NCBI GenBank assembly: GCA_903871715.1
Contig: CAIQHW010000392.1
Coordinates: forward strand, 1-22,430
Direction: 5' to 3'
DNA length: 22,430 nucleotides
DNA from: an uncultured bacterium
GTDB taxonomy: Bacteria; Bacteroidota; Bacteroidia; Chitinophagales; CAIODY01
A program made the position numbers and the translations under genes. Positions 9,041-17,247 of this stretch are shown here, one piece after another; positions within the stretch are counted from its first letter, which is position 1; the number at the start of each line of letters is the position of its first letter. A model generated the notes under the pieces. It worked only from the letters and a program-made list of their open reading frames with translations, ran no database searches and had not been told where the DNA came from.

Positions 9041-11443
9041 ATGAATCGCACAATAAAAAAAGTAGCTGTTTTAGGGAGTGGAGTAATGGGCAGTCGTATT
9101 GCTTGTCATTTCGCTAATATAGGCTTGGAAGTGTTGTTATTAGATATTGCACCTAAAGAATTGAACGATGCTGAAAAAGCAAAGGGCTTAGCTTTGGATA
9201 ATAAAAATGTGAAGAATAGAATTGTGAATGATGCTTTGCAGGCTACTTTCAAGGCTAATCCTGCTTCGCTTTATCAAAAGGATTTTGCGTCAAGAATTAC
9301 CACCGGAAATTTTACTGACGATATGAAATCTATCAGTAATGCCGATTGGATTATTGAAGCTGTGGTTGAAAATCTTGACATTAAAAAAACTATTTTTACT
9401 GAGGTTGAAAAATATAGAAAGCCTGGAACATTGATTAGTTCTAATACTTCAGGTATTCCCATTCATTTGATGTTGGATGGCAGAAGCGAAGATTTTCAAC
9501 AACATTTTTGCGGCACACATTTTTTCAATCCGCCGCGATATTTGAAATTGTTAGAGATAATTCCGACACCAAAAACAAAACCCGAAGTAGTTGATTTTTT
9601 AATGCACTATGGCGATTTATTTTTAGGGAAAACTACGGTGCATTGCAAAGATACACCTGCCTTCATCGCCAATAGAATAGGGGTTTACGGCATTATGCAG
9701 ACCTTTCATTTGATGCAGAAATTGCAATTAAATGTAGAAGAAATTGATGCACTGACCGGCACAGTTTGTGGTAGACCAAAATCAGCAACATTCAGAACTT
9801 GTGATGTAGTTGGGTTAGATACTTTGATAAAAGTGGCAAATGGTTTATCGCAAAATTGCCCGAATGATGAACAGAAAAATTTGTTTGAAATTCCTGCTTA
9901 TGTAGCCAAAATGAATGACAACAAATGGCTGGGAGATAAGACTGGGAAAGGATTTTACAAGAAAATAAAAAATGAAAAAGGGAAGAGTGAAATTTTAGTT
10001 TTAGATACCAATACGTTGGATTACAAATCGCAAACAAAACCAAAATTTAAAGCCATTGCAGATGCGAAACAGCAAGATAATTTGAAAGAAAGAATCAAAA
10101 TTTTATTTGCAGCAAAAGATAAAGCTGGTGATTTTTATCGCGAAAGTTATTTGGGTTTGTTTGCTTACGCATCCAATAGAATTCCTGAAATAGCTGACCA
10201 TTTGTATCAGGTAGATGATGCCTTGAAAGCTGGTTTCGGCTGGGATTTAGGCACTTTTGAAATTTGGGATACGATTGGTTTGCAAAATACAATTTCCATG
10301 TTTGCTGCATTCAATTTTACCATTCCAAATTGGGTGAATGAAATGCTGCAAAATAGTAACACAACATTTTATAAAAGCGAAAATGGCGAAAGAAAATTCT
10401 ACAACATTGTTTCTAATAAATACGAAGTAATTCCTGGCACTTCATCATTTATAATTCTCGAAAATTTTAAAGAAAATATTGTTTGGCAAAATAGCGGTGT
10501 GTTGGTGAAACACATTGGCGACGGGGTTTTGAACGTGGAGTTCACCACAAAAATGAATTCGGTGGGTGGTGAAGTTTTAAGCGGTGTGATGAAAGCAATT
10601 GAATTAGCAGAGCAAAATTATGCTGGTTTAATTATTGGAAATGATGGCGCAAATTTTAGCGCTGGCGCAAATGTAGCGATGATGTTTATGTTGGCATTGG
10701 AACAAGAATATGATGAGTTGGATATGGCTGTTCGCATGTTCCAAAATACTTCGATGCGAATTAGATATTCATCTATTCCTGTTGTTGTAGCACCACATGG
10801 GCTTGCGTTGGGAGGTGCTTGCGAATTTACGATGCACAGCGATATGGCAATTGCTGCTGCCGAAACTTATATCGGAATGGTGGAAGTTGGCGTAGGAATT
10901 ATTCCTGCTGGTGGTGGCTCAAAAGAGTTTGCATTAAGAGCAAGTGATTCGTATTTTGAAGGTGATGTACAATTGCCAACTTTACAAAAACGCTTTATGG
11001 ATATTGCGATGGCAAAAGTTTCAACAAGTGCTCACGAAGCTTATGGTTTGGGCATTTTGAGAAAAGGACACGACAAAATTGTGATGAATTCAAATCGTGT
11101 AATTGCGGAGGCAAAAACTGAAATTCTGAAAATGGTAGAACAAGGTTATGTGCAACCCAAACATCGCGAAGACATCAAAGTATTGGGCAGAACGGCTTTA
11201 GGACCGATGTATTCAGGTGCTTACGCCATGATGGAAGGCGGCTATATTAGCGCACATGATTTGTTAATTGCTCAAAAATTGGCTTACGTAATGTGTGGTG
11301 GTGATTTAACTTCTGCAACATTAGTGAATGAACAATATCTGTTGGATTTAGAACGTGAATCATTCCTAAGTTTAGTAACTACAAAAAAATCAATGGAGCG
11401 TTTGCAAAGTATTTTGACGAGTGGAAAGCCTCTTCGGAATTGA
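9041..11443 (+). CDS. fadN: 3-Hydroxyacyl-CoA dehydrogenase/enoyl-CoA hydratase fusion (FadN type)
   Basis: This is a bifunctional beta-oxidation enzyme of 800 residues: hydration of enoyl-CoA and NAD-dependent oxidation of 3-hydroxyacyl-CoA. The dehydrogenase comes first. It has Rossmann loop VAVLGSGVMGSRIACHF (about 8-24), WIIEAVVENL (about 103-112), SSNTSGIP (about 133-140), catalytic His in GTHFFNPPRYLKLLEIIP (H160), and the C-terminal dehydrogenase domain with DTPAFIANRIG and WLGDKTGKGFYKK. The hydratase/crotonase domain is C-terminal (from about 480): FSAGANVAMM, GLALGGACEF and EVGVGIIPAGGGSKEF. This order (dehydrogenase before hydratase) is that of Bacillus FadN and the reverse of E. 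coli FadB. Thiolase and acyl-CoA dehydrogenase partners are not in the window. A near-match -7 box (TAATTTTA, 9007-9014) precedes it. Confidence 0.93.
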   Translation: MNRTIKKVAVLGSGVMGSRIACHFANIGLEVLLLDIAPKELNDAEKAKGLALDNKNVKNRIVNDALQATFKANPASLYQKDFASRITTGNFTDDMKSISNADWIIEAVVENLDIKKTIFTEVEKYRKPGTLISSNTSGIPIHLMLDGRSEDFQQHFCGTHFFNPPRYLKLLEIIPTPKTKPEVVDFLMHYGDLFLGKTTVHCKDTPAFIANRIGVYGIMQTFHLMQKLQLNVEEIDALTGTVCGRPKSATFRTCDVVGLDTLIKVANGLSQNCPNDEQKNLFEIPAYVAKMNDNKWLGDKTGKGFYKKIKNEKGKSEILVLDTNTLDYKSQTKPKFKAIADAKQQDNLKERIKILFAAKDKAGDFYRESYLGLFAYASNRIPEIADHLYQVDDALKAGFGWDLGTFEIWDTIGLQNTISMFAAFNFTIPNWVNEMLQNSNTTFYKSENGERKFYNIVSNKYEVIPGTSSFIILENFKENIVWQNSGVLVKHIGDGVLNVEFTTKMNSVGGEVLSGVMKAIELAEQNYAGLIIGNDGANFSAGANVAMMFMLALEQEYDELDMAVRMFQNTSMRIRYSSIPVVVAPHGLALGGACEFTMHSDMAIAAAETYIGMVEVGVGIIPAGGGSKEFALRASDSYFEGDVQLPTLQKRFMDIAMAKVSTSAHEAYGLGILRKGHDKIVMNSNRVIAEAKTEILKMVEQGYVQPKHREDIKVLGRTALGPMYSGAYAMMEGGYISAHDLLIAQKLAYVMCGGDLTSATLVNEQYLLDLERESFLSLVTTKKSMERLQSILTSGKPLRN

Positions 11444-11472
11444 GTTGTACAACTTGATTTAACAATGTATTC

Positions 11473-11964
11473 TTAACTTTTCATGTTTTCAAATTGCAAG
11501 GCAATACCAAATTCGCCTTGTTTACAAAGCGCAATAACCTCTTGCAAATCATCAATTTTTTTGCCCGTTACTCTAATAATATCATCCATAATTTGCGCTT
11601 GCACTTTCATGCCGCTTTCTTTAATGTGCTTAATAATTTTCTTCGCCGTTTCTTTATCAATGCCTTCTTTCAGCTTAATGTCTTTTTTAACCATGTTGCC
11701 GCTGGCATAGTGTTCTTTGCCCATGTCGAGGCAATTGGGGTCAATGCCTTGTTTCATTAATTTGCTCAACAAAACATCTTGAATTTGGCGCATGCGCAAA
11801 TCGGTTTCGGTAACTACATGCAAATTGTTTTCTTTTTTGTGCAAATTGATTTCAGTTTTTGAATCTCTAAAATCGAAGCGATTTAAAATTTCTTTTTTCA
11901 AATTGTTAATCGCATTGTCTAAATTTTGTGCGTTGATTTCGCTTTTAATATCGAATGATGGCAT
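11473..11964 (-). CDS. yajQ: YajQ-family nucleotide-binding protein
   Basis: This 163-residue protein is a full-length YajQ/UPF0234 member with two ferredoxin-like halves. It begins MPSFDIKSEINAQNLDNAINN and has KSEIN-type and internal FDFR segments (NRFDFRDSKTEI). The second half contains VKKDIKLKEGIDKETAKKI, IKESGMKVQAQIMDDIIRVTGKK and a C-terminal IALCKQGEFGIALQFENMK. The Xanthomonas homologue binds cyclic di-GMP and acts with a transcription factor; E. coli YajQ binds nucleotides and RNA. Which applies here cannot be told. It follows the nucleotidyltransferase by 25 bp with no separate promoter seen, so it is probably the last gene of that transcript. Confidence 0.95.
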   Translation of the reverse strand: MPSFDIKSEINAQNLDNAINNLKKEILNRFDFRDSKTEINLHKKENNLHVVTETDLRMRQIQDVLLSKLMKQGIDPNCLDMGKEHYASGNMVKKDIKLKEGIDKETAKKIIKHIKESGMKVQAQIMDDIIRVTGKKIDDLQEVIALCKQGEFGIALQFENMKS

Positions 11965-11989
11965 AATTGAAAGTATTTATGGAAGTGAA

Positions 11990-12985
11990 TTAACTTAAAT
12001 CAATTTCAGTATTATCGCCAATATTTAGGCTTTGGCTCATGCCTTTAATCATGGCATCGCTGCCCACCACACTTTCGTGCAATACTACCTGTTCCAATTT
12101 TGCAAAATCGCCAATGATAGAGTTTTTGATAATGGAATGATTAACCACACTTCCTTCGCCAATGGCTACATTGGGTCCAATAATCGAACCATCAATTTTA
12201 CAATCTTTGCCAATGGCAACTGGTGGAATGATGATAGTGTTTGGAAAATGAAACGGCTGTAAACCTTTATCTGCCATGCGTTTCAACAATATCGAATTGG
12301 TTTCCAACAACACATCTTTTTTACCACAATCAAACCAATTGTTTACTTTTGTGGGGTTAAAAATGATGCCATTATCAATCATGCGTTGCAAGGCATCGGT
12401 TAAATGAAACTCATCTTTGGTGCGAATATTATGAGTGATGTTAAATGCCAAAGCCTCCATCAAAGCCGCTGTGCTGCCTATTTTATACAAGCCAACTAAT
12501 GCCAAATTGGTTTTTGGAATATTGGGTTTTTCAACTACTCTAATAATTTCATTTTTATCATTCAGTTCTGCCAAACCAAAACTTCGTGGGTCATCCACTT
12601 TTTTTACACCCAAACAATTCAACTGACAATTTACCACATCTTTCCAATCCACATCTAAAATAGTATCGCCCAAAACAATGATGAGTGGGTCGTTTGCGGT
12701 GATTAAATCTTTCGTTAGCCAAATGGCTTGCCCTAATCCTTCTCTGTTTTTTTGTTCTACAAACTCTGCTTTTAAATCAGGGTAATGCTTTTGTACATAC
12801 TCTTTTATTTTTTCGCCCAAATAGCCAATCACAAAAATAAAATCGTGTACACCAGCTTCCATCAAATCATCAATAATAAACGATAAAATGGTTTTGCCAC
12901 CCACTGGTATCAATGCTTTGGGCTGTGTGTAGGTGTGTGGTCGCAACCTTGTGCCTGCGCCTGCTACTGGAATTATTGCTTTCAT
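11990..12985 (-). CDS. Sugar-phosphate nucleotidyltransferase with left-handed beta-helix tail
   Basis: This 331-residue enzyme activates a sugar 1-phosphate to an NDP-sugar. The N-terminal nucleotidyltransferase domain has the signature AGAGTRLRP with the downstream Lys in QPKALIPVGGK (residues 8-31), EQKNREGLGQAIWL, and LGDTI with metal-binding D107. Later come RVVEKP and a LVGLYKIG segment. From about residue 245 hexapeptide repeats (IIPPVAIGKDCKIDGSIIGPN and following) form a left-handed beta-helix, as in GlmU and archaeal bifunctional enzymes. The helix is shorter than in GlmU, so an acetyltransferase function is doubtful. The sugar and nucleotide cannot be assigned; RmlA-like dTTP:glucose-1-phosphate or UTP:glucose-1-phosphate activity are both possible. 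It lies between the DUF502 gene and yajQ on one strand. Confidence 0.88.
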   Translation of the reverse strand: MKAIIPVAGAGTRLRPHTYTQPKALIPVGGKTILSFIIDDLMEAGVHDFIFVIGYLGEKIKEYVQKHYPDLKAEFVEQKNREGLGQAIWLTKDLITANDPLIIVLGDTILDVDWKDVVNCQLNCLGVKKVDDPRSFGLAELNDKNEIIRVVEKPNIPKTNLALVGLYKIGSTAALMEALAFNITHNIRTKDEFHLTDALQRMIDNGIIFNPTKVNNWFDCGKKDVLLETNSILLKRMADKGLQPFHFPNTIIIPPVAIGKDCKIDGSIIGPNVAIGEGSVVNHSIIKNSIIGDFAKLEQVVLHESVVGSDAMIKGMSQSLNIGDNTEIDLS

Positions 12986-13007
12986 TTTGAGAAGAAAAAA
13001 TGTTGTG

Positions 13008-13015
13008 CGAAGTTA
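13008..13015 (-). promoter_or_regulatory. Possible variant -7 box for the nucleotidyltransferase
   Basis: The minus strand reads TAACTTCG, one base from TAnnTTTG, 22 nt before the ATG at 12985. The same octamer type precedes the response regulator (5729-5736) and the PKD gene (13731-13738). Confidence 0.3.
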
Positions 13016-13077
13016 GTAAAATGGTTTTGAAAAATTGTTTGCGAATTATTTTATCATCAACTCATTTCCTAACTGTA

Positions 13078-13662
13078 TTAATCATCCAATTTTGTAACAC
13101 CGCCACTCACCACAAATTTCATCGCTTCTGGAGCTGTAACATCCAACACTTGCACATTTTCTTTAGGCACAATTAATAATTCGCCCGCCAAGCTATAGCT
13201 CCAAGGGCAATACACGGCTACTTTTCCGGGCGCACCCATATCGTGCAAATCATTTTGTGTAATAAAGCCAATTCGTTGTATTTCATTTTCTTTATCAATC
13301 ATAATCAACACAGGTTTGTCAAAGCTTTTCTTTTCGCCTGCAAATGCGCCAATCAAATCTTTAATGCTGCCATACACAAATTTTAAAAACTTTGAACGGT
13401 TGATTAAACCTTCTAAACCCGATAAAATTTTATTCAGAAAGAAATTGGTGCTAAAATATCCTACTAAAATGATGAGCGAAATGAACAATAAAAAGCCTGT
13501 GCCAGGGATATAGAAATGTAAATATCTATCCATCAAATAAGCTACGGGTATGATGTTGTCGATTTTTTGAAACAACCAAATCAATGCAAAAATAGTAAGG
13601 CTGATAGGACCTATAATAAATAAGCCTTGCAAAAAATAATTCAGTATTTTTTTAGTGTTCAT
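13078..13662 (-). CDS. DUF502 family membrane protein
   Basis: This is a 194-residue DUF502 protein, the bacterial counterpart of the plant COV1/LCV membrane proteins; its biochemical role is unknown. Two hydrophobic helices are visible, at about 12-32 (FLQGLFIIGPISLTIFALIW) and 52-74 (IPGTGFLLFISLIILVGYF). A conserved soluble part follows with FVYGSIKDLIGAF, KPVLIMIDKENEIQRIGFIT, VAVYCPWSYSLAGELLIVP and the C-terminal MKFVVSGGV. The glycine-rich VSGG near the end is typical of the family. It is 92 bp upstream of the nucleotidyltransferase and on the same strand; co-transcription is possible but a variant -7 box lies in the gap. It is divergent from the PKD-domain gene. Confidence 0.93.
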   Translation of the reverse strand: MNTKKILNYFLQGLFIIGPISLTIFALIWLFQKIDNIIPVAYLMDRYLHFYIPGTGFLLFISLIILVGYFSTNFFLNKILSGLEGLINRSKFLKFVYGSIKDLIGAFAGEKKSFDKPVLIMIDKENEIQRIGFITQNDLHDMGAPGKVAVYCPWSYSLAGELLIVPKENVQVLDVTAPEAMKFVVSGGVTKLDD

Positions 13663-13730
13663 GGTGATTGGAATTGAATCACAAAGTAAATATGCCGCCC
13701 ACTTACTTTTATTAAAACGCCAAACTTATT

Positions 13731-13738
13731 TACCTTCG
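13731..13738 (+). promoter_or_regulatory. Possible variant -7 box for the PKD/T9SS gene
   Basis: TACCTTCG differs by one base from TAnnTTTG and ends 20 nt before the ATG at 13759. The position is right for a -7 element; no clear -33 box is seen. Confidence 0.3.
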
Positions 13739-13758
13739 CTGCTCAAATAAATTTTTTG

Positions 13759-14580
13759 ATGAAAAAATATTTTCTGTTGTGGTTTGTTTTTGCGGCTCCG
13801 TTTTGTAACGATACTTTTGCGCAAATTGCCGATACTATTTCTGCCTCTGCTACCAACATTTGTGCAGGTTCAACAGTCATAATTCGAGCTACACATTTGC
13901 CACATGATACCAATCCTACGTTTCAATTCTTTGTGAATCATGTGAGTTTACAAAATGCTACTACTGATTCGTTTATATACTCCATGTTTAACAATGGCGA
14001 TTCGGTAAAATGTTTTTACAGAAGCCATAATCTGCATTCAGCCAACGATTCGGCGATGTCGAACACCATTCATGTCGCTGTCGCAATTCCACCAGTTGCT
14101 AAATTTGGTTTTACAGATAGTGCCAATGTTTACAAGTTTACCGATAGTTCTACTAATGCGCAAAATCATTATTGGATTTTTGGCGATGGCGATACATCGA
14201 GCCAAATTAATCCTACACATATTTACTCCCCCATTGGCATTTTTATGGTACAATTAATGGTGAGCAATTTTTGCAAAACCGATACTTCAAATGCAGTAAC
14301 TATTACTATTTCAACAGGTGTAAACAATTTGCAAAATGAAAATGCAAAATTGCAAGTTTATCCAAATCCAGCGCATGAGTCATTAGTCGTTAGTCATAAG
14401 TCGCAAGTGAATACAATACAAGTGTATGATGTAATTGGTCGAAAAATTAGTACAAATTGGATTCCTCTTACTACTTATGACTTACGACTTGATACTAATA
14501 ATTTGCCCAGCGGCATCTACTTTATCAAAGCTACCAACATGGCCGGAAACAGCTACACCGCCAAGTTTGTGAAAGAATAA
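13759..14580 (+). CDS. Secreted PKD-domain protein with T9SS sorting domain
   Basis: This is a secreted surface protein of 273 residues. The ATG at 13759 starts MKKYFLLWFVFAAPFCNDTFAQ, a signal peptide; an in-frame TTG three bases earlier is not needed. An Ig-like part (about 25-110) follows with ICAGSTVIIRAT and FQFFVNHVSLQ. A PKD domain (about 112-190) has the hallmark WIFGDGDTSSQINPTHIY. The C-terminal type A T9SS sorting domain (about 196-273) starts LQVYPNPAHESLVV and ends SGIYFIKATNMAGNSYTAKFVKE, so export through the type IX system and surface attachment are expected. The function of the cargo is unknown. The sorting-domain DNA contains a period-7 inverted repeat reported separately. 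The gene stands alone, divergent from DUF502. Confidence 0.9.
   Translation: MKKYFLLWFVFAAPFCNDTFAQIADTISASATNICAGSTVIIRATHLPHDTNPTFQFFVNHVSLQNATTDSFIYSMFNNGDSVKCFYRSHNLHSANDSAMSNTIHVAVAIPPVAKFGFTDSANVYKFTDSSTNAQNHYWIFGDGDTSSQINPTHIYSPIGIFMVQLMVSNFCKTDTSNAVTITISTGVNNLQNENAKLQVYPNPAHESLVVSHKSQVNTIQVYDVIGRKISTNWIPLTTYDLRLDTNNLPSGIYFIKATNMAGNSYTAKFVKE
14378..14497 (+). repeat. In-frame period-7 inverted repeat inside the T9SS sorting domain
   Basis: The left arm (14378-14408) is four heptamers AGTCATT, AGTCGTT, AGTCATA, AGTCGCA plus AGT. The right arm (14470-14490) is ACTACTT, ATGACTT, ACGACTT. The arms are reverse complements over 23 bp with 3 mismatches (14385-14407 against 14467-14489), separated by about 59 bp that encode the conserved middle of the domain. 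They encode SLVVSHKSQV and LTTYDLRLDT. The reading frame is kept. Confidence 0.75.
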
Positions 14581-14690
14581 TTTTTGCGGAAATTTATTTT
14601 TGAAATAATGGTGTGAAAATTGATTTCAAAAACAACTATCCAATTGGTTATACGTTTTTAAAACTTTTTGTGCAATAATATTGCTTTAGA

Positions 14691-14722
14691 ATTAGAATAA
14701 ATGGTTTATAACCTTAAATTTG
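14691..14722 (+). promoter_or_regulatory. Promoter of the PorE-like lipoprotein gene
   Basis: TTG at 14691-14693, then 21 nt, then a perfect TAAATTTG (14715-14722). The box ends 44 nt before the ATG at 14767, leaving a normal short leader. Confidence 0.55.
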
Positions 14723-14766
14723 CTGAAATTTTTCGGGCACATTATTTCTAATTTTTTATTCGTTGA

Positions 14767-16779
14767 ATGAAACCTATTAAATTCCTATTTTTATTCTTGA
14801 TTGTGGCTTCCATGTTGGCTTCGGGCTGTATGAATAATATTCAAAAAGGCACACAGGCTTACAATCAAATGCAATACGATAAGTCGAATTATTTTTTGAA
14901 AAAGGCTGTGGATGAAAATAAAGCCGATGCTAAAACATTGCGTATGTTAGCCGATGGTTATCGCTTAACCAACCAAACCCGAAAATCGGAAGCTGCTTAT
15001 CACAAATTGATAAAAGGCAGCAAAACTGCCAAGCAAGCCACTCCCGAAGATTATTTAAACTATGGAAAAATGTTGATGGCAAATGAAAATTATGACGAAG
15101 CCAAGAACGTTTTTCACGATTACGACAGTTTGATGGAATTTAAAAGCGACTTGGCAAAAATGATGATGCACAGTTGCGATTCCGTTTCCATGTTTCATCA
15201 AGATACTACTTTATACAACATGACCGAAACCAGCATTAGAGGCGTAGGTGAGCGATTTGGTGCAGCACCATTGGGCAATGGAATTGTGATTTGTGCCGAA
15301 ACACAATCAATCGACCAACAAGCCCGTCAGCGTTTTCCATGGCTCGGTTCGGGCAATTTAGATTTGTATTATACCGAAAAAGATGTTGCTACTGGTAGCG
15401 AAGAATACATTAAACCTAGCAAATTAAAAGGCGACATCAATTCGCTGGCACACGAAGGACCCTGCGCCTTTACAGCCGATGGCAATACTTGTTATTTTAC
15501 ACGAACTACTGTTGTGGAAAGTGGCAATGCCAAAACTGGCATCAAAGCCGAAAATGTGTTGAAGATTTTTTCGGCACAAAAAGATGGCGAAAATTGGAGT
15601 AATGTAATTCCATTGTCATTTAGCAGCGATGAATATTCGGTCATGCATCCAGCATTGATGCCCGATGGTAACTCAATGATTTTTGCATCCGACAAACCAG
15701 GTGGCTTAGGTGGTTCCGATTTATACATCATTTCAAAAAATGAAAATGGCGAATGGGGCGAACCCCGAAATTTGGGCGCAAGTGTTAACTCAACTGGCAA
15801 TGAGGTTTTTCCATTTGTAACCAAAGATAGCATGTTGTATTTCTCCACCGATGGCAGATACACTTTGGGTGGATTGGATGTGTTTGAATCGGAATGGGAT
15901 GGCAAAACTTTTTCCAACGCTGAAAATTTAAACATACCCGTAAACACTTCGCACGATGATTATTGCTTTACCATGAACCCCAATAAGGATGATGCTGGTT
16001 GGGTTTCGAGCAATAAATCGGGCAAAGAAAGAATTTATGAATGGACAAGGCACGACCCCACTTTATTTTTACAAGGCACTGTTTCGGATAGAGCTACACG
16101 TAAGCCTTTGGCTAATGTAAAAGTAGAAATTATTAATAATGGCACTAATGCAAAAACAGTTTTATCAACCGATAACGAAGGGCATTTTTATTTCGACCAA
16201 TTGCTTTGCCGCACCACTTACACCATCAAAGCTGGCAAAGAAAAATACAAAGTAAGCCGAGCGACTATTTCTACCAAAAAAGAAAAACGCAAAAAAGGTT
16301 ATGCTATCAATTTTGCTTTAGAAGGCATTGGCGACAATGTGTTGGTGCGCAATATTTATTTTGCCTTTGGCAGTTGGAGCATTGAAAAAGAATACACCAA
16401 AACATTAGATACGCTAACCAAAAAATTGCGCTTTGAACCCAATATTGATATTGAAGTAGGCGCACATACCGATTGCCGCGGCTCTGCCCGATTTAATAAA
16501 TGGTTGAGCGAACGCCGAGCACAAGCCACTGTAAACTACATGATAAAACATGGCGTAAATAAAGACCGAATTGCTGGCAAAGGCTATGGCGAAAGCCGCC
16601 CTATAAACGGTTGTAGAGATGGGGTAAAATGCAACGATGCACAATATGCTGCCAACCGCCGCATCGAATTTAAGATTATCAAATTGCGCACCGACGAAGA
16701 AAAACGAGCCGATGCTGCCAAAGAAGCTGCCATGCCTATTCAACAAGGCAAAGTAATTTTATCGCCAAAGAATCAGTAA
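14767..16779 (+). CDS. OmpA-family lipoprotein with TPR, PD40 propeller and CarboxypepD-like domain (PorE-like)
   Basis: This 670-residue outer-membrane lipoprotein probably anchors the envelope to peptidoglycan. The signal peptide ends in a lipobox LASGC with lipid-bearing C21. TPR-like helices follow (about 25-125: YNQMQYDKSNYFLKKAVDEN). A PD40/WD40-like propeller (about 150-430) has repeats such as MHPALMPDGNSMIFASDKPGG and FVTKDSMLYFSTDGR. Next are a CarboxypepD_reg-like domain (about 437-515: LQGTVSDRATRKPLANVKVEI) and a C-terminal OmpA domain (about 530-640: IYFAFGSWSI, IEVGAHTDCRGSARFNKWLSE, and VNKDRIAGKGYGESRP). This exact order is that of PorE, a type IX secretion component of Porphyromonas. 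Related OmpA proteins of unproven role share it, so PorE orthology is inference. No porP/sprF-type neighbour is present. Confidence 0.9.
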   Translation: MKPIKFLFLFLIVASMLASGCMNNIQKGTQAYNQMQYDKSNYFLKKAVDENKADAKTLRMLADGYRLTNQTRKSEAAYHKLIKGSKTAKQATPEDYLNYGKMLMANENYDEAKNVFHDYDSLMEFKSDLAKMMMHSCDSVSMFHQDTTLYNMTETSIRGVGERFGAAPLGNGIVICAETQSIDQQARQRFPWLGSGNLDLYYTEKDVATGSEEYIKPSKLKGDINSLAHEGPCAFTADGNTCYFTRTTVVESGNAKTGIKAENVLKIFSAQKDGENWSNVIPLSFSSDEYSVMHPALMPDGNSMIFASDKPGGLGGSDLYIISKNENGEWGEPRNLGASVNSTGNEVFPFVTKDSMLYFSTDGRYTLGGLDVFESEWDGKTFSNAENLNIPVNTSHDDYCFTMNPNKDDAGWVSSNKSGKERIYEWTRHDPTLFLQGTVSDRATRKPLANVKVEIINNGTNAKTVLSTDNEGHFYFDQLLCRTTYTIKAGKEKYKVSRATISTKKEKRKKGYAINFALEGIGDNVLVRNIYFAFGSWSIEKEYTKTLDTLTKKLRFEPNIDIEVGAHTDCRGSARFNKWLSERRAQATVNYMIKHGVNKDRIAGKGYGESRPINGCRDGVKCNDAQYAANRRIEFKIIKLRTDEEKRADAAKEAAMPIQQGKVILSPKNQ

Positions 16780-16797
16780 ACCAAACTTTTTTCACAA

Positions 16798-16836
16798 AAA
16801 AAGCCATCGCTTTTAGCCTCAAAGCAATGGCTTTTT
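16798..16836. terminator. Bidirectional intrinsic terminator
   Basis: A 16-bp stem with one mismatch (16798-16813 against 16821-16836; left arm AAAAAGCCATCGCTTT) closes a 7-nt loop. It has a T tract at the 3' side in either direction. It lies 18 bp after the PorE-like stop and 30 bp after the stop of the convergent small gene, so it probably ends both transcripts. Confidence 0.85.
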
Positions 16837-16866
16837 ACCGCAATCCATCATCTGCTTAAAATTATA

Positions 16867-17247
16867 TTAAGCAGCTTTTTTAGGCTGACGAACGGGGCGT
16901 TTGCGGTCAACAATTCTAGTGCCGCCCAATTCCTGAAATTCATTGCTGTTTCTACCAAACTTTGCCGAACCGCCAGCTAAAATGCCTACACTCATGTTGT
17001 TCAATTTAGTTTCAGCATCAGCTATGTTGTTTTTCAAAGTATCGGCTTGGTCCAACAATTTGTTGTACGAAGCAATTAAGCCACTATACAAAGTCATTTG
17101 TGCCTGATAATCGGCTTTGGTAAGCGTACTGCCCGTGTCGCCATAATCTATCACACGAGCTTTATCGGCATCAATTTGAGTCATGGCAGCCAGTCTAATT
17201 TGTGCCACATCCATCACCTTGCCAGTGGTTTTTCTTTTATAGCTCAT
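16867..17247 (-). CDS. Small conserved hypothetical protein with perfect Shine-Dalgarno
   Basis: This 126-residue protein begins MSYKRKTTGKVMDVAQIRLAAM. It has a central region likely to form antiparallel or coiled-coil helices (about 45-85: YQAQMTLYSGLIASYNKLLD, then DTLKNNIADAETKLNNMS). A conserved-looking segment KFGRNSNEFQELGGTR follows, with a basic C-terminus DRKRPVRQPKK. From memory, similar short proteins with the KRKTTGKVMDVAQIRLAAM start and NSNEYE..GG.R end occur in Bacteroidota and cyanobacteria without known function; I cannot verify this here. No signal peptide or membrane segment is seen, so it is cytoplasmic. The basic ends could suit nucleic acid or ribosome binding (speculative). 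Its strong ribosome binding site is exceptional in this window. It converges on the PorE-like gene across a shared terminator. Confidence 0.85.
   Translation of the reverse strand: MSYKRKTTGKVMDVAQIRLAAMTQIDADKARVIDYGDTGSTLTKADYQAQMTLYSGLIASYNKLLDQADTLKNNIADAETKLNNMSVGILAGGSAKFGRNSNEFQELGGTRIVDRKRPVRQPKKAA

Noticed and set aside
11443..11454. Palindrome AGTTGTACAACT between the fadN-like gene and yajQ as a terminator
   Set aside because: It has no loop and no T tract, and overlaps the stop codon; a 12-bp palindrome in a short gap may be chance.
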